Positions 51,283 to 61,398 of a stretch of 64,000 nucleotides of DNA are shown here, one piece after another. Each line of letters opens with the position of its first letter. Position 1 is the stretch's first letter. The position numbers and the translations under genes were made by a program. The notes beneath the pieces were generated by a model. That model did not search any database. It saw only the letters and a list, made by a program, of their open reading frames with translations, and had not been told where the DNA came from. The stretch lies in assembly GCF_023100845.1 (NCBI RefSeq), contig NZ_CP095864.1, forward strand, positions 1,922,001-1,986,000. The letters run 5' to 3'. The DNA comes from Gordonia sp. PP30. Lineage in GTDB: Bacteria; Actinomycetota; Actinomycetes; Mycobacteriales; Mycobacteriaceae.

Positions 51283-51887
51283 ACACCCCCGTGCCCGCCG
51301 ACCGCATCTGGACGGTGCCCAACGCGCTGAGCATGATGCGGCTGGTCCTGATCCCGGTCTTCATCTGGCTGCTGATGTTCCAGGACTCGCCGGGCTGGGC
51401 GTTCGTGGTGCTGTTCGTCTCGGGCGCCTCGGACTGGCTCGATGGCAAGCTGGCCCGCTGGCTCGATCAGTCGTCGCAGATCGGTGCGCTCCTCGACCCG
51501 GCGGCCGACCGTCTGTACGTGGTGATCATCCCGATCTGCTTCGGGCTCAAGGGGTACGTGCCGTGGTGGATCATCGGGGTGATCATCGCCCGCGACGTGC
51601 TGCTGCTGGCCACCGCGCCGCTGCTGTCCTCCCGCGGCGTCACCGCGCTGCCGACGCTGTACATCGGCAAGGCGGCGACCTTCGCGCTGATGAGTTCGTT
51701 CCCGTGGCTGCTGGCCGGACAGATCGACGGGGTGATCGGCACCGTCTGCTTCCCGATCGGCTGGGCCTTCCTGATCTGGGGCGTCGTGCTGTACGTGTGG
51801 TCGCTGATCCTGTACTGGATCCAGACCATCGCCGTCGTACGCCGGATGCCGAGGGCTCCGTCGGCGGGAGCCGCGACCGACCGCTAG
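51279..51887 (+). CDS. CDP-alcohol phosphatidyltransferase family protein (PgsA2 position)
   Basis: A 202-residue integral membrane enzyme with the motif DGx2ARx8Gx3Dx3D, seen as DGKLARWLDQSSQIGALLDPAADR, and about five hydrophobic helices. It transfers a phosphoalcohol to CDP-diacylglycerol. The mycobacterial homologue (Rv1822) is called PgsA2, but substrate identity is uncertain. GTG 51279 overlaps the secA2 stop, so the two are coupled. Confidence 0.9.
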   Translation: MNTPVPADRIWTVPNALSMMRLVLIPVFIWLLMFQDSPGWAFVVLFVSGASDWLDGKLARWLDQSSQIGALLDPAADRLYVVIIPICFGLKGYVPWWIIGVIIARDVLLLATAPLLSSRGVTALPTLYIGKAATFALMSSFPWLLAGQIDGVIGTVCFPIGWAFLIWGVVLYVWSLILYWIQTIAVVRRMPRAPSAGAATDR

Positions 51888-51972
51888 AGTTCTCGGCGGG
51901 CTCGCGCTACGGCGCGGGCGCGTGTGACAAGCCCCCGGCCGCGCGCCGGGATCCCGTGAGAAAGGTACGACC

Positions 51973-52377
51973 TTGACTTCCACCCAGGTTCCCGAAGATC
52001 TGCGCTACACCGACGAGCACGAGTGGATCCGCAAGGTCGGACCGTCGACCGTGCGCATCGGCGTCACCGATTTCGCGCAGAACGCGCTGAACGAGGTGGT
52101 CTTCGTGCAGCTGCCGGACCTGGAGGCCGAGGCCGCCGAGGGCGAGTCGTTCGCGGAGATCGAGTCGCACAAGAGCGTGTCGGACATCTACGCGCCGCTC
52201 GCCGGCGTGGTCTCGGCGGTGAACGACGCCGTCGTCGATGCCCCCGAGCTGGTCAATTCCGACCCGTACGGGGAGGGCTGGCTGCTGGAGATCACGGTGG
52301 CCGACGACGCCGATCTGGACGCCCTGCTCGGCGACCTGCTGGACGCCGACGGATACCGCGAGGTCATCACCGACTGA
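51973..52377 (+). CDS. gcvH: Glycine cleavage system H protein
   Basis: A 134-residue lipoyl carrier that shuttles the aminomethyl group between GcvP, GcvT and the lipoamide dehydrogenase. The lipoylated lysine is Lys67 in EIESHKSVSDIYAP, and YGEGWLLEI is the usual C-terminal signature. It begins with TTG 51973, an uncommon start, supported by AAAGG 7 nt upstream. The P protein is encoded 3.5 kb downstream on the same strand under a glycine riboswitch. Confidence 0.95.
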   Translation: MTSTQVPEDLRYTDEHEWIRKVGPSTVRIGVTDFAQNALNEVVFVQLPDLEAEAAEGESFAEIESHKSVSDIYAPLAGVVSAVNDAVVDAPELVNSDPYGEGWLLEITVADDADLDALLGDLLDADGYREVITD

Positions 52378-52414
52378 GTCGGTTGTCGGGGAAGAGAAGT
52401 ATCATTTGATCCAT

Positions 52415-52444
52415 CCCGGACGGCGGCTTCGCTGACGGTCCGGG
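52415..52444. terminator. Hairpin between gcvH and garA
   Basis: CCCGGAC (52415-52421) pairs with GTCCGGG (52438-52444) around a GC-rich inner region that can itself fold at CGGCTTCGCTG. It sits 38 bp after the gcvH stop. A separate 6-bp inverted repeat AGGTTC/GAACCT (52457-52479) follows in the garA leader. Confidence 0.5.
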
Positions 52445-52565
52445 GCGGAAACCGGTAGGTTCTTCAAGGTAAGGAACCTGCCCGCGAACGCACTCGATGA
52501 GGAGTGTGTCCGTCAGAGAATTGTCGGTGACACCGACCGGTCCGCCGGTCGGCGAAGGAGTTGTG

Positions 52566-53006
52566 GTGAGCGGTAACGACGACGGTTTTGAAGCTCCGGT
52601 GGAGACCACCTCGGTCTTCCGTGAGGAGTTCATCAAGGAGATCGACGCCCCGGCGACGGGCCCCGAGCCCACGGATACCGGTGTCGAGCGCCTGCTGCCC
52701 GGTACCGCGCTGCTGGTCGTCAAGCGCGGCCCCAATGCCGGCTCGCGCTTCCTGCTCGACCAGGCCACCACCTCGGCCGGCCGCCACCCGGACAGCGACA
52801 TCTTCCTCGACGACGTGACGGTCAGCCGCCGGCACGCCGAGTTCCGGCTGTCCGGCAGCGACTTCAAGGTGGTCGACGTGGGCAGCCTCAACGGCACCTA
52901 CGTGAACCGCGAGCCGGTCGACGATGCCACCCTCAGCAGCGGTGACGAGGTGCAGATCGGCAAGTTCCGTCTGGTCTTCCTGTCCGGCCCGCGGGCCGAG
53001 GGCTAA
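52566..53006 (+). CDS. garA: FHA-domain metabolic regulator GarA
   Basis: A 146-residue protein. The N-terminal phosphorylation motif ETTSVF holds Thr14-Thr15. The C-terminal FHA domain (about 55-140) has SAGRHPDSDIFLDD, VSRRHAEFRL and NGTYVNREP. In mycobacteria PknB/PknG phosphorylation at this motif makes the FHA domain bind itself and releases inhibition of 2-oxoglutarate and glutamate enzymes. GTG 52566 is selected because GAAGGAG (52554-52560) lies 5 nt upstream. Confidence 0.95.
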   Translation: MSGNDDGFEAPVETTSVFREEFIKEIDAPATGPEPTDTGVERLLPGTALLVVKRGPNAGSRFLLDQATTSAGRHPDSDIFLDDVTVSRRHAEFRLSGSDFKVVDVGSLNGTYVNREPVDDATLSSGDEVQIGKFRLVFLSGPRAEG

Positions 53007-53021
53007 GGGCCGCTCACTGTT

Positions 53022-53762
53022 GTGACGGGTAACGCTGCTCGCGCGGATTCGTCGCGCCCGGAGCCGGGTGGACGCCGATCGATGTCGATCGGCGCCGTCC
53101 TGGCCCTCCTGCGCGAAGACTTTCCGGACGTCTCCATCTCCAAGATCCGCTTCCTCGAGGCCGAAGGTCTCGTGACCCCGGAGCGGGCGCCGTCGGGCTA
53201 TCGCCGATTCAGCGATGCCGACTGCGAACGGCTGCGCTTCGTGCTGACGGCGCAGCGCGACCGCTATCTGCCGCTGAAGGTGATCCGCGAACAGCTCGAG
53301 GCGATCGACGCGCAGGCCGCCGACGCGCCGGGCACCCGGCTGCTGTCGTCGGCGCGCAGCGCCGTCGCCCCGGCGACCGACTTCGCCGCCCGTGGCGGCC
53401 GGGTCTCGCGGGAGGCGCTGATCGAGCGGACCGGCGTGGATGCCGCGTTCATCAGCGAGCTGATGCGCAACAGTCTGCTGACCTCCGGTCCCGGCGGCTT
53501 CTTCGACGAGGACGCGGTGCGCCTCGTGGAGGCCGCGGCGGCGCTGGCCAACTTCGGCCTGGAGACCCGCCATCTGCGGGCCTTCAAGGTGAGCGCGGAC
53601 CGCGAGGCCGGCCTCGTCGCCCAGATCGCCAATCCGATCGCCAAGGGCAAGGGGACCGGGGCGCGGGATCGCGCCGAGGAACTGATCCGCGAGATGGCGG
53701 CGCTCTCGGTGACCCTGCATACTCAATTGGTGAAGGCCGCCGTCCGCGGCGTCCTCGACTGA
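53022..53762 (+). CDS. ftsR: MerR-family regulator FtsR (Rv1828 type)
   Basis: A 246-residue MerR-like regulator. The N-terminal winged HTH includes SISKIRFLEAEGLVTPERAP and SGYRRFSDADCERLRFVL. The C-terminal region of about 100 residues is the dimer and second HTH-like part typical of the Rv1828/FtsR family, known from Corynebacterium to activate ftsZ. Starts at GTG 53022, 15 bp after garA. Confidence 0.9.
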   Translation: MTGNAARADSSRPEPGGRRSMSIGAVLALLREDFPDVSISKIRFLEAEGLVTPERAPSGYRRFSDADCERLRFVLTAQRDRYLPLKVIREQLEAIDAQAADAPGTRLLSSARSAVAPATDFAARGGRVSREALIERTGVDAAFISELMRNSLLTSGPGGFFDEDAVRLVEAAAALANFGLETRHLRAFKVSADREAGLVAQIANPIAKGKGTGARDRAEELIREMAALSVTLHTQLVKAAVRGVLD

Positions 53763-53803
53763 GTCAGCCGACTCGACTGAGTCAGCGGGAAAGGACCGGG
53801 CCG

Positions 53804-54310
53804 ATGGGTGAGATGCGTGTGGTCGGAATCCGGGTCGACGCGCCGCAGAACCAGCCGGTCCTGCTGCTCCGGGAGACCGAGGGCGAGCGCTACCTGGCGA
53901 TCTGGATCGGCCAGAGCGAGGCCGCGTCGATCGCTCTCCAGCAGCGCGGCATCGAACCGCCGCGACCCCTGACGCACGATCTGATCGTCAATCTCTGCGC
54001 GGCGTTCGACCAGGACCTCACGCAGGTCCGCATCGTCGACATGCAGGAGGGCACCTTCTACGCGGAGATGGTCTTCTCCGGCGGTGCCGTGATCTCCGCG
54101 CGGCCCTCGGATGCGATCGCCGTCGCGATGCGCGTCGATGCCCCGATCGTCGCGAGCGACGAGGTGCTGGCTGACGCCGGGCTCGCGATGCCCGACGAAG
54201 AGGCCGGTGGCGCGGGCGAGGTGGAGTCCCAGGAGGAGCTCGAGGCGTTCCGGGAGTTCCTCGATCAGGTGTCGCCCGAGGACTTTCTCGGCCCCGACTC
54301 CGCCCCTTGA
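53804..54310 (+). CDS. Bifunctional nuclease family protein (DUF151)
   Basis: A 168-residue protein of the bifunctional nuclease family, beginning MGEMRVVGIRVDAPQNQP and containing YLAIWIGQSEAASIALQQRG and SARPSDAIAVAMRVDAPI. The acidic C-terminus EVESQEELEAFREFLDQV is usual. Plant members show DNase and RNase activity; the bacterial role (Rv1829 homologue) is not settled. Its stop codon TGA (54308-54310) forms the first three bases of the first unit of a tandem repeat. Confidence 0.9.
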   Translation: MGEMRVVGIRVDAPQNQPVLLLRETEGERYLAIWIGQSEAASIALQQRGIEPPRPLTHDLIVNLCAAFDQDLTQVRIVDMQEGTFYAEMVFSGGAVISARPSDAIAVAMRVDAPIVASDEVLADAGLAMPDEEAGGAGEVESQEELEAFREFLDQVSPEDFLGPDSAP

Positions 54311-54396
54311 GCCTCCCAGCGTCGCCCCCCTGAGTCTCCCAGCGTCGCCCCTTGAGCCTCCCAGCGTCGCCCCCTGAGCCTCCCAACGTCGCCCCC
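54308..54396. repeat. Four tandem copies of a 22-23-bp unit
   Basis: Unit consensus TGAGCCTCCCAGCGTCGCCC, copies at 54308-54330, 54331-54352, 54353-54374 and 54375-54396, one or two mismatches each. A fifth partial copy becomes TGAGCCTGTCGAAGGG, a motif resembling common dispersed repeats of actinobacteria. The rest of the 324-bp spacer before the MerR gene (54397-54634) holds one short palindrome and no gene. Confidence 0.85.
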
Positions 54397-54462
54397 TGAG
54401 CCTGTCGAAGGGTCGAAGGGTAACGGATAGGTCTCCGCGCGGTCACCATTGGTCTGCACCTG

Positions 54463-54473
54463 AACTTTAGGTT
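54463..54473. promoter_or_regulatory. AACTTTAGGTT near-palindrome in the MerR leader
   Basis: Inverted AAC/GTT with an AT-rich centre, followed by GAGGTTTACC, about 160 bp upstream of the Rv1830-like MerR start. It is the most regulator-like sequence in this spacer and could be a MerR binding site. Weak evidence. Confidence 0.3.
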
Positions 54474-54634
54474 GAGGTTTACCGCGCGTCGCGTTGTCTC
54501 GGAGTCCGGCAGTCCCTAGTTTCAAGGGCGACGCCGACGCGACTCGCGCGGGCGGCACACCGAAACGACCGGGCCGGAGTACCCTTGATCCAAGGGCCGC
54601 TTCACCGGTCCGACTGTTGCGTGAGGGAGACACC

Positions 54635-55261
54635 GTGGGCGATCAGCCGACTGATCTGCGTCCGGAGGAGCAGGGCGCGCTCGAGGCGAGGGTCAGCGCA
54701 CCCGTGCAGGGCGGCCTCGACGAGGTCGCGCCGGGTCTCTTCCCGAACGACACCGTGCCCGACGAGCTCGTCGGCTACCGGGTCCCGACGGCCTGCCAGA
54801 TCGCCGGCATCACCTACCGCCAGCTGGACTACTGGGCCCGCACCTCGCTCGTCGTCCCGTCCATCCGCGGCGCGGTCGGCTCGGGCAGCCAGCGGCTCTA
54901 CTCCTTCAAGGACATCCTGATCCTGAAGATCGTCAAGCGCCTGCTCGACACCGGGATCTCCCTGCAGAACATCCGCGTCGCCGTCGACCACCTCCGCCAG
55001 CGCGGCGTCGAGGATCTCTCCCGCATCACCCTCTTCTCGGACGGCACCACCGTCTACGAGTGCACGTCCGCCGAAGAGGTCGTCGACCTCCTGCAGGGCG
55101 GCCAGGGCGTGTTCGGCATCGCCGTCTCTGGCGCCATGCGCGAACTGACCGGCACCATCGTCGACTTCCCCGGCGAGCGCGCCGACGGAGGGGTCTCCGA
55201 AACCGCCCCCGAAGACGAATTGGCCGCCCGGCGGAAGAACCGTACGCGTCGTACGGGGTAG
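54635..55261 (+). CDS. MerR-family regulator (Rv1830 type)
   Basis: A 208-residue MerR-like protein: a disordered N-terminus (about 1-45), then a winged HTH with VPTACQIAGITYRQLDYWAR and a coiled region LILKIVKRLLDTGISLQNIR. The mycobacterial homologue Rv1830 has been linked to growth and antibiotic resilience. GTG 54635 follows GAGGGAGA; the longer open frame upstream is non-coding in character. Second MerR gene of this block after ftsR. Confidence 0.9.
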   Translation: MGDQPTDLRPEEQGALEARVSAPVQGGLDEVAPGLFPNDTVPDELVGYRVPTACQIAGITYRQLDYWARTSLVVPSIRGAVGSGSQRLYSFKDILILKIVKRLLDTGISLQNIRVAVDHLRQRGVEDLSRITLFSDGTTVYECTSAEEVVDLLQGGQGVFGIAVSGAMRELTGTIVDFPGERADGGVSETAPEDELAARRKNRTRRTG

Positions 55262-55284
55262 ACCCCCTCGCCGGACGACCGGAC

Positions 55285-55344
55285 TCCATGCTGGTCGAGC
55301 GGAATCCATGCTGGTCGAGCGGAATCCATGCTGGTCGAGCGGAG
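55285..55344. repeat. Three tandem copies of a 20-bp unit
   Basis: Unit TCCATGCTGGTCGAGCGGAA repeated at 55285, 55305 and 55325, identical except the last base. The unit is a duplication of the left shoulder of the palindrome at 55337-55389. Confidence 0.88.
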
Positions 55345-55389
55345 TCGAGACCACCCACCTCGTCGAGGGCGGTGATCTCGACTCCGCTC
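55337..55389. terminator. Large palindrome / hairpin after the MerR gene
   Basis: GAGCGGAGTCGAGACCACC (55337-55355) pairs with GGTGATCTCGACTCCGCTC (55371-55389), 19 bp with one mismatch, loop 15 nt. It lies 75 bp after the MerR stop. It could terminate transcription and also looks like a copy of a dispersed palindromic element. Confidence 0.65.
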
Positions 55390-55450
55390 GATCATCATGT
55401 GGGCTCGATCATCATGTGGGCTCGATCATCATGTGGGCTCGATCATCATG
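55387..55450. repeat. Tandem 17-bp repeat, 3.8 copies
   Basis: Unit CTCGATCATCATGTGGG at 55387, 55404 and 55421, plus a partial copy at 55438-55450. A degenerate copy, CTCGATCATCGTGGG, appears again near 55540. No spacers are present, so it is not CRISPR. The remaining DNA up to the riboswitch promoter holds no gene. Confidence 0.88.
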
Positions 55451-55588
55451 CGCAGCCCGCCGGCTGAGCCGGGCCGCGAACGAAGTGAGTGGGCCGTGTC
55501 GAAGCCGAGCCCCCGCCCGGAGGGCGATCTCGGCTCCGCTCGATCATCGTGGGCTGCCTCTGTCGGGAGGTGTGGCGCTACCGGTGGG

Positions 55589-55594
55589 TATACT
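55589..55594 (+). promoter_or_regulatory. -10 element TATACT of the gcvP promoter
   Basis: TATACT closely matches the sigma-70/SigA -10 consensus TATAAT. It lies about 20 bp before the start of the riboswitch aptamer and 283 bp before the gcvP ATG. No clear -35 is visible, so start near 55601 is an estimate. Confidence 0.6.
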
Positions 55595-55611
55595 GATGGC
55601 CACGTCGCTGC

Positions 55612-55800
55612 GCTGCGGGAGAGAGTTCCGGCAAATGCCGGGACCGCCGAAGGAGCAACACCTCTCCGTCAAACTCTCAGGCACCCGGACCGTGGCCGTT
55701 GTCGGCGTCTCTGGAAAGAGACGGGTCCGCCCGTCCGCCCACGGTGAAAGGTGCCGTTCGTCCCCGCGAGGGACGGCACCGAATCTCTCAGGCGTCGCGT
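55612..55800 (+). promoter_or_regulatory. Tandem glycine riboswitch upstream of gcvP
   Basis: Two glycine-aptamer-like units in series. The first (about 55612-55695) has GGGAGAGAG, CCGCCGAAGGAGCAA and ACTCTCAGGCACCCGGACC. The second (about 55704-55800) has CTCTGGAAAGAGACGGG, CACGGTGAAAGGTGCCG and ATCTCTCAGGCG. These are the conserved elements of gcvT-type riboswitches. A GTCCGGG/CCCGGAC hairpin (55832-55852) follows and may act as the expression platform ahead of the gcvP start, which has only a weak ribosome-binding site. Glycine binding would be expected to raise GcvP production. Confidence 0.9.
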
Positions 55801-55876
55801 TCGCGCGGCATGACAGAGGGGGAGGGCCCGCGTCCGGGGCAGATACCCGGACCCGACGAGACGAGGCCGTCCCGCC

Positions 55877-58765
<2,889 letters not shown>

Positions 58766-58777
58766 CCGCAGAAGACC

Positions 58778-58830
58778 GGCCGTTTACGCGCCGCCGAGGG
58801 GAATGTTCCCTCGGCGGCGCGTAGACGGCC
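58778..58830. terminator. 23-bp hairpin terminator after gcvP
   Basis: GGCCGTTTACGCGCCGCCGAGGG (58778-58800) pairs with 58808-58830, 22 Watson-Crick pairs and one G-T pair, loop GAATGTT. It begins 12 bp after the gcvP stop. No T-run follows, as is usual in this GC-rich group. Confidence 0.85.
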
Positions 58831-59050
58831 GACGTTTCGCGCGATCAGAAGGACGAGTCCGCCGCTTCGGTCCTGAGCTGCCGGCAAGATTGTGATTAGA
58901 GTGAACTAGTGGGGCTAGTGTGACGACTTGCCGTCGACTCGGTCACGGTTCGGTGGACGGCCTGGCCGGGCGCGGGGGGCGCGTGCGGCAATGAGAGGGT
59001 CGCGTGACGCCAAACCGCGCCGCGCCGCCGTTTCGCCGAAGGAGTCCGAC

Positions 59051-59785
59051 ATGAAGCTCACCCGTCTGCGCCGTGCCGCCGTGGCGGCCGCCGCCTGCAC
59101 CGCCCTGACCGCCGGAGCCGTCGCCGCGAGCGGTCACGCCGCCGCCGACCCGGCCGCCGACGGCGCCGCCGCGCAGCAGGCGATCGGGAGCATCCAGTCC
59201 TCGCCGACCGACGCCGCCGCGGTGATCGACGGCATCGACGCCGCCAACCAGACGCTGCAAGCACTCGGCATCACGCCGTTCACGCCGACGATCGGCGCGT
59301 GCACGGACGGCACCTTCCCGCTCGCCGTCGGCGGCGCCGTCGCCGGGCCCGGCACCCCCGGACTCCCGAAGACCGTGACCGACCTGCTGCCGCCCGACCT
59401 CAACGCGGTCCGGTCCGGCGAGGTCCTCTACGGTTTCGTGCCGGCCGGGGTGTTCGACGACAGCAAGAGCAAGTCGGGCATGCAGGTCGCGTGGTTCAAC
59501 ACCAGCACGATGAAGGGCGCCATCAACCCGATGGATTCGTTCAGCACCGTCATTCTCGACGCGGTCAAGGCACGCATCGCCGTGGCGGGCCTCCCGATTC
59601 TGGGCGACACGGTTCTGAATCAGCTCAAGACCGGCCTCGACAAGACGCTGCCGGCCAACGGTGCGCGCGGCGGCATCGTCGACACCGACAAGGGCACGGT
59701 CCTCTCGGCGATCTTCGGATCGGTGGAGAAGTCGGGTGCGACCTGCTACTTCTTCCCGAGCCTCGGCATCGCGACGGTACAGTAG
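59051..59785 (+). CDS. Secreted protein of unknown function, 244 aa
   Basis: Signal peptide of about 34 residues (basic start MKLTRLRR, hydrophobic AAVAAAACTALTAGAVAA, cleavage after HAAA). Cysteines later in the protein (GACTDGTF, ATCYFFPS) could form a disulphide. The mature part has FVPAGVFDDSKSKSGMQVAW and WFNTSTMKGAINPMDSFS. Similar exported proteins occur in mycolic-acid actinobacteria, and I do not know the function. AAGGAG 6 nt before ATG 59051 decides the start. Confidence 0.8.
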   Translation: MKLTRLRRAAVAAAACTALTAGAVAASGHAAADPAADGAAAQQAIGSIQSSPTDAAAVIDGIDAANQTLQALGITPFTPTIGACTDGTFPLAVGGAVAGPGTPGLPKTVTDLLPPDLNAVRSGEVLYGFVPAGVFDDSKSKSGMQVAWFNTSTMKGAINPMDSFSTVILDAVKARIAVAGLPILGDTVLNQLKTGLDKTLPANGARGGIVDTDKGTVLSAIFGSVEKSGATCYFFPSLGIATVQ

Positions 59786-59788
59786 CGC

Positions 59789-60427
59789 ATGCGTAAAGTC
59801 CGGGTCCACAACCTGAACATCTCCCTCGACGGCTACAGCGCCGGCGGCTCGGTCACCTACGAGAAGCCCATCGGCGACGCCGGCCGGCTGTTCGGCTACT
59901 TCGACGGCCGGGTGATCGACGGCGTGCAGCACGTCGACGATCCGATCACCGCCGACCGCATCTTCACCTCCGCCTGGGGTCAGGGGATCGGCGCCGAGAT
60001 CATGGGCCGCCGCAAGTTCGGCCCGCAGACCGGCCCGTGGGGCGACGACGACTGGCGCGGCTGGTGGGGCGACGAGCCGCCGTTCAAGACGCCGGTGCTC
60101 GTGCTGACCCACCACGAACGCGAGCCGATCGCGTTCGCCAACGGCACCGTCTTCCACTTCGTCGACGCCGGCCCCGCGCAGGCGCTCGCCTTCGCCGACG
60201 AACTGGCCGGCGGCCGGGACATCCGGCTGGGCGGCGGACCGACGTCGGTCCGCGAATTCCTGCAGGCCGACCTCGTCGACTTCCTGCACCTGGTGACCAT
60301 CCCGGTGGTCATCGGGTCCGGGGTGTCCATCTGGGACGGCTGCGCCGAACTCCAGGACCGGTTCGACATCGAGTCGGTGACCACCGGCCGCGGCCTGACG
60401 CACCAGTTCTGGAACCGGAAGCGCTGA
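59789..60427 (+). CDS. RibD-C / dihydrofolate-reductase-like protein
   Basis: A 212-residue reductase-fold protein of the RibD C-terminal/DHFR superfamily (YyaP-type): NISLDGYSAGGSVTYEKP, GAEIMGRRKFGPQTGPW, PVLVLTHHERE, DIRLGGGPTSVREFLQ and VTIPVVIGSGVSIWDG. NADPH-binding is likely; the substrate is unknown, as for most of the family. Starts 3 bp after the secreted-protein stop. Confidence 0.85.
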   Translation: MRKVRVHNLNISLDGYSAGGSVTYEKPIGDAGRLFGYFDGRVIDGVQHVDDPITADRIFTSAWGQGIGAEIMGRRKFGPQTGPWGDDDWRGWWGDEPPFKTPVLVLTHHEREPIAFANGTVFHFVDAGPAQALAFADELAGGRDIRLGGGPTSVREFLQADLVDFLHLVTIPVVIGSGVSIWDGCAELQDRFDIESVTTGRGLTHQFWNRKR

Positions 60428-60433
60428 CGCCCG

Positions 60434-60883
60434 CTACGCGGCCGAGGTCGCGGCGCCGCCCAGGTCGAGCACCAGACCGCGGGCGGCGAGCAGCGGCACC
60501 ACCTCGGTCAGCACCCGATCGGTGAGCGCGGCCGGATCGGCGGCGTGCAGGGTGACGCCGGGCGCGACCCGGGCCGCCCAGATGTCCCACAGCAGCCCGG
60601 CCAGGGTGACCGGGGTGCCCGGGTGCACGATCGCCTCGGTCCGGGCGCCCGGCGACCAGTCCGGACGCTCCTCGGTGAAGGCCAGGAAGGCCTCGTTCAC
60701 CGAGGCGGCGAGCAGAACGTCGACGTCGATGAAGGCCGGCCGGGGTGCGGCCGCGCTCAGGCGGGCGGCCTCGGACAGGCTGCCCGCGCGGACGCGGGTC
60801 ACCCGATCGGCGTCGTGCCGCGGTGCGGTGAGTTCGGTCCAGGCGCCGCGGTCGGCGACGGCGAGTCGGAGGGGATGGCTCAT
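60434..60883 (-). CDS. Hypothetical 149-aa protein of the organosulfur operon
   Basis: I do not recognise this family. The protein has an N-terminal MSHPLRLAVADRGAWTEL and a central ARLSAAAPRPAFIDVDVLLA followed by VNEAFLAFTEERPDW and WDIWAARVAPGVTLHAAD. It is cytosolic, Ala/Leu/Val-rich, without cysteine motifs. Its ATG overlaps the flavin-reductase stop by four bases, so it is translated as the last member of the sfnB-ssuD-reductase operon, and an accessory role in organosulfur oxidation is inferred from that alone. Convergent with the RibD-like gene. Confidence 0.72.
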   Translation of the reverse strand: MSHPLRLAVADRGAWTELTAPRHDADRVTRVRAGSLSEAARLSAAAPRPAFIDVDVLLAASVNEAFLAFTEERPDWSPGARTEAIVHPGTPVTLAGLLWDIWAARVAPGVTLHAADPAALTDRVLTEVVPLLAARGLVLDLGGAATSAA

Positions 60884-61398
60884 CGGTGGGTCTCCTTGTC
60901 GAGACGGTGGAATCGGCTGTGATGGAAGATCAGCGGGTCGCTCGTGGGCCCGGCGGCGTGATCGGTGAGCGCGGCGAGGGCGATCACGTGGTCGCCCGCC
61001 GGCACGAACTCGACCGGACACACCGTGAGGGTGGCCGCCGCACCGTCGAGATGGATCGCCCCGTCGGACGTCGCCGACCAGTCGAGGTCGCTGAACCGCT
61101 GATCGGCGGGCCGCCGGAAGCCGTCGGCGACGTGCCGCTGGTGCTCGCCGAGCACACTGAGCCCCCAGTGGCTGCTGTCCCGCAGCGCGGGGAGGGTGGT
61201 CGACGACCGGGCGATGGCGACCGAGACGAGCGGTGGGTCGAGCGAGACCGGCGCGAAGGTGGCGACCAGGACCCCGAGCGGTCCCTCGGTGCCGAGCGCC
61301 GCGACGGCGACCAGCCCCGACGGGATGTGCCCGAACAAGCGGCGCAGCGACGCCGGATCGAGGGCCGCGCGGCTGCGGCTGCGTGCCGGCGCGCTCAC
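60880..61398 (-). CDS. Flavin reductase (FMN, two-component monooxygenase partner)
   Basis: A 172-residue flavin-reductase-like protein: LRRLFGHIPSGLVAVAAL, FAPVSLDPPLVSVAIARSST, WGLSVLGEHQRHVADGF and PLIFHHSRFHRL. It supplies FMNH2 to the SsuD-type monooxygenase encoded just upstream. GTG 61398 shares the bases GTGA with the SsuD stop, giving direct coupling. The following gene starts with a four-base overlap. Confidence 0.9.
   Translation of the reverse strand: MSAPARSRSRAALDPASLRRLFGHIPSGLVAVAALGTEGPLGVLVATFAPVSLDPPLVSVAIARSSTTLPALRDSSHWGLSVLGEHQRHVADGFRRPADQRFSDLDWSATSDGAIHLDGAAATLTVCPVEFVPAGDHVIALAALTDHAAGPTSDPLIFHHSRFHRLDKETHR

Noticed and set aside
55387..55450. Regularly spaced short repeats that could suggest a CRISPR array
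   Set aside because: The 17-bp units are directly head to tail with no spacers, and no cas gene is in the window.
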